Notes under the pieces: model-generated
Database searches by the model: none
What the model was told of the DNA's origin: nothing
The model's input: the letters and a program-made list of their open reading frames with translations, nothing else
Translations under genes and position numbers: made by a program
Source: JAUIIK01 sp963709995
GTDB lineage: Bacteria > Chloroflexota > Chloroflexia > Thermomicrobiales > CFX8
Length of the DNA stretch: 64,000 nucleotides
Reading direction: 5' to 3'
Assembly (NCBI GenBank): GCA_963709995.1
Contig: CAVPYN010000001.1
Span: 434,001-498,000 of the forward strand
Shown: one piece after another, positions 51,143 to 58,464 of the stretch
Numbering within the stretch: the stretch's first letter is position 1
Layout of the letters: the number at the start of each line of letters is the position of its first letter

Positions 51143-52125
51143 TGACCGAATCACTGGACTTCCAGAAGATGCGAGAACGCGCCGCCAATGTCCAGCATGT
51201 AGCCTACGGCGGTGGATCGGTCATCGCTTGTGACAACCTTGTCAAGATCTACAAAGTCGCGGATCTTGAAGTTGTCGCGTTGCAGGGGTTGGACCTGCTC
51301 GTCGATCCCGGCGAGTTTATCGCGGTCGTTGGTGCTTCTGGAAGCGGGAAGTCAACGCTGCTGAACATCCTGGGCGGCCTCGATGTGCCCTCGGCCGGCG
51401 TCGCAACAGTGGCGGGTTATGACCTGCTCAACATGGCAAGCGAGGATCGCACCCGCTACCGGCGTCAAGTGATTGGATTCGTTTGGCAGCAGACAGCTCG
51501 TAATCTACTTCCCTACCTCTCCGCGAAAGAAAACGTCGAGCTACCGATGATCCTGGAGGGAACACCTCGTGGTCTTCGATTGGAGCGGTCAAGAGAACTG
51601 CTCGAACTCGTTGGGCTCGGTGACCGGGCGGATCACCGGCCCGAGCAGCTTTCCGGCGGAGAACAACAGCGTGTTGCGATTGCCGTGGCTCTCTCCAACG
51701 CGCCGAACGTCCTGTTTGCCGACGAACCCACCGGAGAGCTGGATACCGCGACATCGACGGAGATTTTCGAAGTTCTCCGTGAGGTCAACCGGCATCAGGG
51801 GGTGACGGTTGTCGTGGTGACGCACGACCCGCTTGTGTCGGACCACGTAAATCGGACGGTTGCTATCCGAGACGGGCGGACGAGCACCGAGACGTTGCGC
51901 CGGACAGGCGTTGACGAAGCGGGCGAGCAGACGGTCTTTGCTGAGGAGTTCGTCGTGCTGGACCGTGTTGGCCGGCTTCAGCTTCCAGAGCATTATGTCG
52001 ATTCGCTGCAGCTTGAGCGGCGCGTGCGCCTGACAATGGATGACGACCACGCCAACGTCTGGCCGGACAAAGATCCTGAGATCAAACCAATAGCGGCGAC
52101 GGTTAATGAGGAGGTGGGCGGATGA
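51142..52125 (+). CDS. MacB/LolD-type ABC ATP-binding protein (first of two)
   Basis: A 327-residue ATPase with a 30-residue N-terminal extension, Walker A VVGASGSGKSTLLNILGGL, QQTARNLLPYLSAKENVELP, signature LSGGEQQRVAIAVAL, Walker B VLFADEPTGELD and switch VTHDPLVSDHVN, the MacB/LolD family pattern. About 80 residues follow the switch, including RTGVDEAGEQTVFAEEFVVL and LPEHYVDSLQLERRVRL, which is longer than usual and may contact the permeases. It is coupled at both ends by overlapping codons. Confidence 0.9.
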   Translation: MTESLDFQKMRERAANVQHVAYGGGSVIACDNLVKIYKVADLEVVALQGLDLLVDPGEFIAVVGASGSGKSTLLNILGGLDVPSAGVATVAGYDLLNMASEDRTRYRRQVIGFVWQQTARNLLPYLSAKENVELPMILEGTPRGLRLERSRELLELVGLGDRADHRPEQLSGGEQQRVAIAVALSNAPNVLFADEPTGELDTATSTEIFEVLREVNRHQGVTVVVVTHDPLVSDHVNRTVAIRDGRTSTETLRRTGVDEAGEQTVFAEEFVVLDRVGRLQLPEHYVDSLQLERRVRLTMDDDHANVWPDKDPEIKPIAATVNEEVGG

Positions 52126-52961
52126 GTTTTGAGTCCGATCATAAACGCTGGCAGCGTCCGGGCGCCGATGGCACGCGCGGCGCGTTCGTCACGGAGAATG
52201 ATGGTCAGCCAGCGCGGACTTGGACACGCAGGTCATCAACTTCCGGAGCCATTTCGGAGCCGATCGTGGTTGTTGACAATCTATCGCGTGATTATGTCAC
52301 GCCAGCACATACTGTCCATGCCTTGAGAGAGATCAACCTCGAATTCGAGCGGGGTCACCTGATCGCGGTGCGTGGCCGTTCGGGCAGTGGAAAGACGACG
52401 TTCCTCAACCTCATCGGCGGATTGGATAAGCCAACGTCAGGTTCCGTTCGCGTCGACGGCGCTGATATCACGGTCATGGACGAAGCGAGTCTCGTCCTAC
52501 TTCGCCGTGAGAAGATCGGCTTCGTGTTCCAGGCTTTTGGCCTGATACCCATTCTCAGCGCGGCGGAGAATGTCGAGATTCCTCTACGATTGGCACGTTC
52601 CAGCGTGGCCGAGCGTGAGGAGCGTGCGCGCATCCTTCTTGAGCTCGTCGGTCTGAGCGAGCGTGCCAATCATCGTCCACATGAGTTGTCGGGTGGCGAA
52701 CAGCAACGAGTTGCGCTGGCAAGAGCCCTGGCGAATGGTCCCCAATTGCTGCTTGCAGACGAGCCAACCGGGCAATTGGATTCCCGCACGGGACGGGCGA
52801 TCATGAATCTGATTCTCGCGCTGGTGCGCAGTGAAGGTGTCACTGCCATCGTCGCGACGCACGACCCCGCTCTGATCGATATTGCCGATCGCGTCGTCGA
52901 TATTCTGGACGGCCGGGTCATACATGACACCGCGGATGAGAACGAGCTCGTGCTTACCTGA
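52122..52961 (+). CDS. MacB/LolD-type ABC ATP-binding protein (second of two)
   Basis: A 279-residue ATPase. The first 45 residues are polar and extra to the family; then IVVVDNLSRDYVTPAHTVHA, Walker A VRGRSGSGKTTFLNLIGGLD, VFQAFGLIPILSAAENVEIP, signature LSGGEQQRVALARAL, Walker B LLLADEPTGQLD and switch ATHDPALIDIAD. With its neighbour it probably forms an ATPase heterodimer driving the two FtsX permeases. The ATG overlaps the previous stop (ATGA); its own end overlaps the convergent kinase gene by eight bases. Confidence 0.9.
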   Translation: MSFESDHKRWQRPGADGTRGAFVTENDGQPARTWTRRSSTSGAISEPIVVVDNLSRDYVTPAHTVHALREINLEFERGHLIAVRGRSGSGKTTFLNLIGGLDKPTSGSVRVDGADITVMDEASLVLLRREKIGFVFQAFGLIPILSAAENVEIPLRLARSSVAEREERARILLELVGLSERANHRPHELSGGEQQRVALARALANGPQLLLADEPTGQLDSRTGRAIMNLILALVRSEGVTAIVATHDPALIDIADRVVDILDGRVIHDTADENELVLT

Positions 52962-53883
52962 TACGTAGGCTGGCGAGACGATCGGCGAGCGCAATTGTAG
53001 GCTTCCAGCTACCGATCTCATCATAGCTCCACCAAGCTGAGAGGACAGCAAACGCCTGCGCCCAGCCGTGAATTCTCTGCCGGTCGAGTCCTAGCATCTC
53101 CGCCAATTCGTCGATTCGTCGCGCAAGGATTTTCTGGACATCTGGAACGTGATGGATTGCCGGTATCGGGTTCAGGATGAATGCCGCGCACTCGAAGGCT
53201 ATATCCCCCACTACGCCCTTAGGATCGATCGCGAGCCAACCTCTTTCCTCGCTGAAGATGACGTTCATATGATGGAAGTCGCCGTGGAGGAGATAGGTGG
53301 ATGCGGTTGAGGAGATCAGCTCGTCGAAGAGGCGCTCTGCACGTTCAACGATCCTTTCCGGAAATGGGCCGGTTCCACCGTCAAATTCACTCCTGAGACC
53401 TTGCATTCCACGCCGCGCCCACCGTTCGACCGCCCCGAAATCGTGCGCAGGGTTCGGCGCGGGAGTTTTCAAGTCTGACAGGACGGCGGCTGCAATTCTG
53501 GTTGCAAGCTCGTCGTCTTGCGGGAAGTATTCCGCCAGCATTGTGCCGGGAACGATGCGCTCGATCAGGGCTATGTAGTTGTCGAGGTCGAATTCGAGAA
53601 TTCTGGCAATGCCCTGCCCGTCGTAGTGCCGCAATGCCTGGATCTCTGAGCGTTGTTCTGGTTCGGGAAGTCCGATCTTGAGCACCGCGCTGCTGCCGTC
53701 TGATCTGGTCACTGGCAAGACGTAGTTGAAACTCAATCCTTCGAATGGACCGTGAACGGTCAGATCCCACTCGCGAGCATATCGTGCGACGAGGAGCGGT
53801 AGTTGCTGAATCCAGACGCGACCCATTTCACCAAAGTAACTGCAGGTCGATTTGGCAAAGTACTCGGGAATCGGTTCTGGCAT
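52954..53883 (-). CDS. APH(6)/hydroxyurea-kinase family phosphotransferase
   Basis: A 309-residue kinase-like protein of the family containing streptomycin 6-phosphotransferases and hydroxyurea phosphotransferases. Signs: AVLKIGLPEPEQRSEIQALR with HYDGQGIARILEFDLDNYIA, IERIVPGTMLAEYFPQDDEL, the catalytic loop LLHGDFHHMNVIF (Asp and Asn) and GWLAIDPKGVVGDIAFECAA with the metal Asp. Many chromosomal members have no known antibiotic substrate, so resistance should not be assumed. ATG at 53883 lies two bases beyond the small-protein stop (SD weak), so the two are probably co-transcribed. Convergent with the ABC module. Confidence 0.85.
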   Translation of the reverse strand: MPEPIPEYFAKSTCSYFGEMGRVWIQQLPLLVARYAREWDLTVHGPFEGLSFNYVLPVTRSDGSSAVLKIGLPEPEQRSEIQALRHYDGQGIARILEFDLDNYIALIERIVPGTMLAEYFPQDDELATRIAAAVLSDLKTPAPNPAHDFGAVERWARRGMQGLRSEFDGGTGPFPERIVERAERLFDELISSTASTYLLHGDFHHMNVIFSEERGWLAIDPKGVVGDIAFECAAFILNPIPAIHHVPDVQKILARRIDELAEMLGLDRQRIHGWAQAFAVLSAWWSYDEIGSWKPTIALADRLASLRIR

Positions 53884-53887
53884 CGAT

Positions 53888-54034
53888 CTATCCAACCAAA
53901 AGGGTGTAGAGAATGATCGCCGCAACAGCGGTAAGCGCAAACGCGAACCCGCAACCGAGCGCCAGATGGCTGTCGCGTCTGATGATGCGATTGGCGCCGG
54001 TTTCATTCGGTCCCCTGGTGTCCTTGCTATCCAC
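53888..54034 (-). CDS. Small single-span membrane protein
   Basis: A 48-residue frame starting at GTG 54034 with GGAG four bases before it. After a polar, charged first half (SKDTRGPNETGANRIIRRDS) comes one hydrophobic span (LALGCGFAFALTAVAAIILY) ending TLLVG, giving a likely Nin-Cout tail-anchored topology by the positive-inside rule. It ends just before the kinase start, so coupling is likely. No family recognised; supported by SD, span and position rather than homology. Confidence 0.5.
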   Translation of the reverse strand: MDSKDTRGPNETGANRIIRRDSHLALGCGFAFALTAVAAIILYTLLVG

Positions 54035-54149
54035 GTCGCTCCACGTTCGTGAGCTGATTGTTCTGGTCAAGTGTAGTCGTGTCTACGGCGGTTGATTCGA
54101 CCTGCTTTGTATCGGATCGCTTGATCTTCGGGTGCGACCAACTACTTTG

Positions 54150-54165
54150 GTCCACCCGGGTGGAC
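54150..54165. promoter_or_regulatory. Perfect 16-bp palindrome GTCCACCCGGGTGGAC
   Basis: An uninterrupted palindrome, in the intergenic region upstream of the small membrane protein/kinase pair (minus strand). The same 7-bp arms occur at 58375-58390 before an LLM gene. A dimeric repressor site is the simplest reading. Which regulator binds is unknown. Confidence 0.5.
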
Positions 54166-54227
54166 TCGAAGCGTATCCTCGTTTGAGTGCGATCAGTTGT
54201 TGACGGGATTCCACCTATCCGGCGCTC

Positions 54228-54243
54228 TGTTCCACGTGAAACG
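54228..54243. promoter_or_regulatory. parS chromosome-partition site (ParB binding)
   Basis: TGTTCCACGTGAAACG matches the bacterial parS consensus TGTTNCACGTGAAACA at 15 positions counting the variable one, failing only at the last base, and lies in non-coding DNA. ParB binds and spreads from such sites to organise the origin region. The parAB genes and an origin are not in the window. Occurrence by chance of so long a match is very unlikely. Confidence 0.85.
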
Positions 54244-54247
54244 CGGT

Positions 54248-54293
54248 TCCGGAATCCGGACCTGATGACCGCATCCTCGGTCCGGATTCCGGA
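54248..54293 (-). terminator. Perfect 15-bp inverted repeat beyond the macro-domain gene
   Basis: TCCGGAATCCGGACC (54248-54262) and GGTCCGGATTCCGGA (54279-54293) pair fully around a 16-base loop. It begins four bases after the macro-domain stop (minus strand) and ends five bases from parS. It may terminate transcription before it enters parS. No U-tract. Confidence 0.65.
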
Positions 54294-54296
54294 TCG

Positions 54297-54836
54297 CTAC
54301 TCGACGGGGAATGCCCCGGACCTGATCATCTCCGCTCGCAACGCCATGAGATACTGGCCATCGAGACCGGCGACGATAACGTTGCGAATTCGTGAACGAC
54401 GACGCAAATGGCCGATGAGTATTCTCCCCATTGTCCGGGAGCTCGTTTGTTGAAAGACGGGGAGCGTCACGAAGCTGATCCCAGCACTCTCAAACAAGTC
54501 AAGACCGGCAGCGAATGCGATTTCGTCACGACCAGTCCTGTGTTGCTCACCTGGTTCCAAGCTGACGACCGCATGTGCAATCAGTTCAATTCCTTCGGCC
54601 TTCAATCGCCCTGGACCCGTCGGGTACGCATGACCAAGATGGAGAGGACGCAATCTGCTGAGCTCATCTTCCACCTCGTGCCCGGCTCGCATCCGCACCT
54701 CGCCGGCAAGCCCCGCGGCCATGATCGCCCGGGTATTGGCAGGAATGAGCATGCCAGCGGACATACGTTGCAAGGGCCGCGCCGCTTCAAGGTGAATGAT
54801 AGTGTTTTCAAACGCCAGTTTCCGTGCGTCGATCAT
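54297..54836 (-). CDS. Macro-domain-like protein
   Basis: A 179-residue protein. The macro (ADP-ribose-binding) pattern is visible: IPANTRAIMAAGLAGEVRMR at about 31-50 (the NPAN...GGGVAGAI segment), GHAYPTGPGRLKAEGIELIA with HAVV, and LPVFQQTSSRTMGRILIGHL near the C-terminus. The usual Asn-Pro-Ala-Asn reads Ile-Pro-Ala-Asn and the GGG is Ala-Ala-Gly, so it is a divergent member; whether it removes ADP-ribose or only binds it is open. ATG 54836. It lies between parS and a CopZ-like gene that diverges from it. Confidence 0.7.
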   Translation of the reverse strand: MIDARKLAFENTIIHLEAARPLQRMSAGMLIPANTRAIMAAGLAGEVRMRAGHEVEDELSRLRPLHLGHAYPTGPGRLKAEGIELIAHAVVSLEPGEQHRTGRDEIAFAAGLDLFESAGISFVTLPVFQQTSSRTMGRILIGHLRRRSRIRNVIVAGLDGQYLMALRAEMIRSGAFPVE

Positions 54837-54964
54837 AGTGATTCAAGTGTACGACCAGTAGCTCAGTCGGACGTCCCCGGATTCAGATTGGCGATCGGTG
54901 TGTGGTAGCGTTGGTATGCCCGGCCGGGGTATGCAGAAGTGACATAATGATAGGACTCGATGCG

Positions 54965-55171
54965 ATGATAACCACTTACCAAGTTCCCGAGATCCATTGC
55001 GATCACTGCGTTGCGGCGATAAATCGTGAACTTGCGGACATTCGTGGCGTGAAGAAGATCGAGGTTGACCTGGAAACGAAGACCGTGCGGATTGAATCCG
55101 ATGGGCAGGTTTCCGATGAGCAGATCATCGCAGGACTGTACGAAGCCGGGTTTGACGTCGCGGCATCGTAG
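54965..55171 (+). CDS. Heavy-metal-associated domain protein, CopZ-like copper chaperone
   Basis: A 68-residue ferredoxin-like HMA domain with the metal motif in PEIHCDHCVAAINREL (Cys12, Cys15) and the usual VKKIEVDLETKTVRIE and GLYEAGFDV elements. Such proteins carry Cu(I) to a P1B ATPase or regulator. The P-type ATPase at 59.4 kb is not of the copper type, and no csoR gene is nearby, so its partner lies elsewhere. ATG 54965 (AGGA nine bases upstream) is preferred to ATG 54947 or GTG 54902. Confidence 0.88.
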   Translation: MITTYQVPEIHCDHCVAAINRELADIRGVKKIEVDLETKTVRIESDGQVSDEQIIAGLYEAGFDVAAS

Positions 55172-55294
55172 TCGTCCTCGATCGAACGTTGAATCGAGCC
55201 ATCATCGAGCGAGCCGAGATGCTATTGCCGCGATTTGCCCGGAGTGCTAGCTTGTTCGCCAGACTGCTAATTCGTGAATCGAAAGGAGCGTGCC

Positions 55295-56689
55295 GTGGTA
55301 CTTCGACGTGAGACGCAGCAAGAAATCGCCGGGGCGAAGGCGGAGCAACTCTACGACGCCGCGTACATCGCGGCGCACCCCGGATCGCTTGAACATTACG
55401 AGACCGCCAGGCACCGGTTTCCGAGCGGGGTTACTCATGATGGGCGGTACGCAGAGCCGTTCAACATCGTCGCCACACATGCCAAGGGCGCATACAAGTG
55501 GGACGTCGATGGAAACCGGTACATTGATTATGTCACCGGACACGGGTCGCTCATTCTCGGCCACAACCGCCCTGAAGTAATCGACGCGGTCGCGGAACAG
55601 CTGCAGAAGGGTACCCATCTCGGGGCGAATCACCCGTTGGAGCTAGCCTGGGCGGAGAAGGTGATCGAGATTGTGCCCAGCGCGGAGGTCGTTCGATTTC
55701 ATTCGTCGGGCACCGAAGCGATCATGATGGCAGTCCGAATGGCGCGAAACTACACCGGACGCACAACGCTGGTTCAGTTCGAGGGGCATTTTCACGGTTG
55801 GAGCGACATTGCGTTTGGCGGCGCTGGCGGCCCGGGATTGCCAGCGGCGTTGCATAGCCTTGCCGAGGTGCTGCCGTGCGGGGATCTTGACGCGGTCGAA
55901 GAGGCCCTTGCTGACGAAACAGTCGCCGCGGTCATTGTGGAGACGAGCCACCCGGATTTCTTCACGTTGCCGGATCCAGCCGGGTATCTTCGCGGTTTGC
56001 GTGACATAACGGAGCGCACTGGTACGGTGCTAATTTTCGACGAGGTGGTGAGCGGATTTCGCTGGGCGCCTGGGGGCGCGCAGGAGTTTTACGGCGTGAC
56101 CCCGGACCTGACAACGCTGGCAAAGATCCTTGCTGGCGGACTTCCCGGCGGGGCTGTGACGGGCCGTGCCGACATCGTCAACACCGTCTCTTTTGACCCG
56201 CAAGCTCGCGGCGGACGCGCAAAGATTGCTCACCCGGGCACGTTCAACGCCAATCCTCTCTCTGCCGCGGCGGGAGTCGCCTGTCTAACGCTTGTTGCCG
56301 ACCCTGCGATCCAGCAGAAGGCCACCGCGACCGCTGCGGCAATCCGCCAGGGGATGAATCGAGCGCTCCGTGATCTCGAGATTCCTGGCTGTGTCTATGG
56401 CGAGGTTTCGATGCTCCGGATCGCCCTGGGTGGTGAGGAGCTGCCACCTGATTCTGATCTGCTGCGCCCGATTTCTGGCGCGCCGTCTGGCCGCGATGCA
56501 ACGGAGGACCCAGCTTTGCGAAGGGCCTTGAATCTCGGAATGCTGATGGGTGGAGTTCATCTGTTCAACGCTCGAGCGATCACCTCGATTGCCCATTCCG
56601 AGGAAGATATCGACCAGACGGTGGAGACTTTCGCAGGCACGATGGAGAACATGAAGAACGCCGGGTTGCTGCCGGCCGAGGGGATCTGA
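55295..56689 (+). CDS. Class III PLP aminotransferase, glutamate-1-semialdehyde aminomutase-like (second copy)
   Basis: A 464-residue enzyme with the full class III set: YKWDVDGNRYIDYVTGHGSL, FHSSGTEAIMMAVRMARNYT, FEGHFHGWSDIAFGGAGGPG, LIFDEVVSGFRWAPGGAQEF and LTTLAKILAGGLPGGAVTGR with PLP-Lys277. It is only moderately similar to the enzyme at 24987 (the C-terminal third differs, with a longer tail), so the two are separate family members, not a recent duplicate. GTG 55295 is chosen for its AAGGAG at six bases; the open frame continues to 55274. It follows the CopZ-like gene by 120 bases. Substrate unknown. Confidence 0.87.
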   Translation: MVLRRETQQEIAGAKAEQLYDAAYIAAHPGSLEHYETARHRFPSGVTHDGRYAEPFNIVATHAKGAYKWDVDGNRYIDYVTGHGSLILGHNRPEVIDAVAEQLQKGTHLGANHPLELAWAEKVIEIVPSAEVVRFHSSGTEAIMMAVRMARNYTGRTTLVQFEGHFHGWSDIAFGGAGGPGLPAALHSLAEVLPCGDLDAVEEALADETVAAVIVETSHPDFFTLPDPAGYLRGLRDITERTGTVLIFDEVVSGFRWAPGGAQEFYGVTPDLTTLAKILAGGLPGGAVTGRADIVNTVSFDPQARGGRAKIAHPGTFNANPLSAAAGVACLTLVADPAIQQKATATAAAIRQGMNRALRDLEIPGCVYGEVSMLRIALGGEELPPDSDLLRPISGAPSGRDATEDPALRRALNLGMLMGGVHLFNARAITSIAHSEEDIDQTVETFAGTMENMKNAGLLPAEGI

Positions 56690-56721
56690 AAACTTCACCA
56701 TGCGTGCGTGAACAAAGGTTC

Positions 56722-56750
56722 TTGCAAACGAGCTGGAAGTGGTCTATATT
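56722..56750 (+). promoter_or_regulatory. Sigma70-type promoter
   Basis: TTGCAA (56722-56727), a 17-base spacer and TATATT (56745-56750, five of six to TATAAT). Predicted transcript start near 56757, about 34 bases before the 29-codon ORF. Confidence 0.55.
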
Positions 56751-56790
56751 GGTGGCGTAGCTATCCGTTCAGACAAGAGAGGAGGAGCGG

Positions 56791-56880
56791 GTGACGCGAT
56801 TTTGTGGCGCGACTGGCAGTGGTCACTTGCTGTGGCTGTTCTGCCCAATCCTCGAAGACACTGAACGGTCGGACGCCTAG
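56791..56880 (+). CDS. Candidate 29-residue small protein
   Basis: GTG at 56791 is preceded by GAGGAGGAG at the ideal distance and by a good promoter. The product starts VTRFCGATGSGHLLWLFCPI and ends LEDTERSDA: a short hydrophobic core with two Cys, then an acidic tail. No homologue known to me. The signal combination (promoter, SD, ORF, hairpin) is better than chance, but coding is unproven; it could equally be an RNA leader. Confidence 0.35.
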   Translation: MTRFCGATGSGHLLWLFCPILEDTERSDA

Positions 56881-57032
56881 TTATCTGGTGGAAGCGGATG
56901 ACTGTTGCTAGTTCCCGGCGTACCGGCCCCTAACACCCTGAAAAGTCAATGTGATTGATACGGAAATCGCCGGTTGTAACCGGCAGTTAGGAGATGTTCC
57001 TACATCTTCAGTGGCCTAAAGGCACATGTGAC

Positions 57033-57064
57033 ATGACCGGCCTCATGGAATCGGGGCCGGTCAT
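57033..57064. terminator. Inverted repeat between convergent transcripts
   Basis: ATGACCGGCC (57033-57042) and GGCCGGTCAT (57055-57064) form a perfect 10-bp stem with a 12-base loop. It lies 21 bases beyond the hypothetical gene's stop on the minus strand and about 150 bases after the small ORF on the plus strand, so it could end both transcripts. Confidence 0.6.
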
Positions 57065-57085
57065 CTGCTTGTTGGGCTTCCGGAT

Positions 57086-58267
57086 TCATCCACTGAGAAT
57101 GATGATGCGCGTGCTGGGATGGACTTTGATACTTGCCCGGGTTCCCGGTATGTCCATGAAACCCTCCTCGATTCGATCTACAAGACGCGGTTGAAGACGG
57201 CCGCGAATCACCACCAGGTTTGGTTCTGCAACCGCGCGGCTCAACCGTCCAGCTCTAACGCGCACATTTCCGTACTCGGCTACGAGGCTCCCATACTCTT
57301 GTTTGCGATTCTCAAACGTCAGTCGGTGTTCACTGAAGCCGAGTTGCAACTCGTTTGCCAGATTCACCAGTTCGTCATCGGAAGGTTGTGGGTCACCCGG
57401 GCGGACGAGGACCACTCTCCGGGCTTCAAGTTCCCGTAGAAGAGATCGAGGCGCCTCCAGCGCCCGCGTTTGCGCGAGGACATCTGAACCACCCTCCGTG
57501 AGGCTCTGGTAGTCTGTCCGGTCGAACGCTGTGACTCTGGGACTGGAAAAGGCCGATCCGCGTTCGAACGCCCGCTGAGTTGACTGATCGAGGCGCTGGC
57601 GCACACGTTCCATTGCTTCCTGACTCGACTGCAACGCCTCGCGGCGTCGCACCTGTTCGCTATCGAGGAATTCGGATGTTGTAGGTAGGCCGATGTTCAG
57701 TTCAGGCATGTCGACGTGCAGCGTGTTCAGGTCCGGTTCTGCAGCAACTGGTTGTGGATCCGATCGAGCTTCCTCAGACGACTCCCCGGCCAGGTCCGGC
57801 GAACTCCCGGTCGTCGTCGCCGCGCCCGAGTCCGAATCTGAAGCAACTTCGAGATCTGAGGTCGCCGACGTCGCTTGCTCGAATTCCTGGGCGCCTGCAG
57901 GTTGGCCACCGGCGGTGGTCGCCTGATCCGCCTCTCGTGTCGCGGTGGCGGCGTCGATAACGGCGGCTTCGATGGGCGGAAGAACCCCGCGACGATCTAG
58001 TTCGTCTATGGCGTTGGACAATTCGGGATTCAAGGCGGCGAATTCACGTAGACGGGCGATTTCTTCCGGTCCGATGCTGCTTAGCCGTGTGCGCCGATCT
58101 GCTGGAGATAAATCGCTCCATTCGTACGCAAGGTCCACCATCTTCCCGGAACCCGGCCAGCGAGAATCCGCCAGGGCGATAGCCCGGTCCTTGAGATGGC
58201 GGTCGAAGAGCACGCGCAGGATTTCGATCTCGCGTCGTTTCGGCTGTGCTGGTTGACTGGTGCTCAT
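57086..58267 (-). CDS. Hypothetical protein, 393 residues, with disordered central linker
   Basis: Not recognised. Residues 1-100 are charged and helical (KRREIEILRVLFDRHLKDRA; LSPADRRTRLSSIGPEEIAR). Residues about 105-190 are an Ala/Thr/Ser/Asp/Gly-rich linker, surely flexible. The C-terminal 200 residues alternate helix (SQEAMERVRQRLDQSTQRAF) and strands (RRVVLVRPGDPQPSDDELVN; LVVIRGRLQPRLVDRIEEGF; SIKVHPSTRIIILSG). No signal peptide or membrane span, so probably cytoplasmic. ATG 58267 with GGAG six bases before it. The gene has its own promoter region shared divergently with the LLM gene, containing the palindrome at 58375. Confidence 0.6.
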   Translation of the reverse strand: MSTSQPAQPKRREIEILRVLFDRHLKDRAIALADSRWPGSGKMVDLAYEWSDLSPADRRTRLSSIGPEEIARLREFAALNPELSNAIDELDRRGVLPPIEAAVIDAATATREADQATTAGGQPAGAQEFEQATSATSDLEVASDSDSGAATTTGSSPDLAGESSEEARSDPQPVAAEPDLNTLHVDMPELNIGLPTTSEFLDSEQVRRREALQSSQEAMERVRQRLDQSTQRAFERGSAFSSPRVTAFDRTDYQSLTEGGSDVLAQTRALEAPRSLLRELEARRVVLVRPGDPQPSDDELVNLANELQLGFSEHRLTFENRKQEYGSLVAEYGNVRVRAGRLSRAVAEPNLVVIRGRLQPRLVDRIEEGFMDIPGTRASIKVHPSTRIIILSG

Positions 58268-58374
58268 GGCAGACTCCATCGAGATGTTCGATACGGCAGG
58301 CGTGAGCCAACGATACATGAGATCCTTCGTAGGTGGTCTACTACCCTCGTACGGATTCCGGTGCATGCGACTAT

Positions 58375-58390
58375 GTCCACCCCGGTGGAC
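58375..58390. promoter_or_regulatory. Palindrome GTCCACCCCGGTGGAC, copy of the site at 54150
   Basis: Seven-base arms GTCCACC/GGTGGAC around CC, the same arms as at 54150. It lies 75-90 bases before the LLM start; a TAAGAT box near 58412 places it just upstream of, or over, the -35 region, suiting a repressor. It is 108 bases upstream of the opposite hypothetical gene. Confidence 0.5.
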
Positions 58391-58464
58391 TATCCATCCG
58401 GAGAACCCGCTGGGATAAGATGTAGCAGAGAAACACGTACGTTCAGATCCTCGGAGGGACGCTC

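Larger units (their letters stand above)
56690..57085. other. 396-base region with a probable short transcript
   Basis: Between the aminotransferase and the convergent hypothetical gene. It holds a sigma70-type promoter (56722-56750), a well-placed SD with a 29-codon frame (56791-56880), two small stems (GCCGGTT-GT-AACCGGC at 56969-56984; GATGT/ACATC at 56993-57006) and a strong stem at 57033-57064. No known RNA family was recognised (checked by eye for 6S, RNase P, tmRNA, SRP and riboswitch signatures). Confidence 0.5.

Noticed and set aside
52954..53883. Streptomycin resistance gene
   Set aside because: The family match is good, but many chromosomal members do not act on streptomycin; no evidence for resistance in the sequence.
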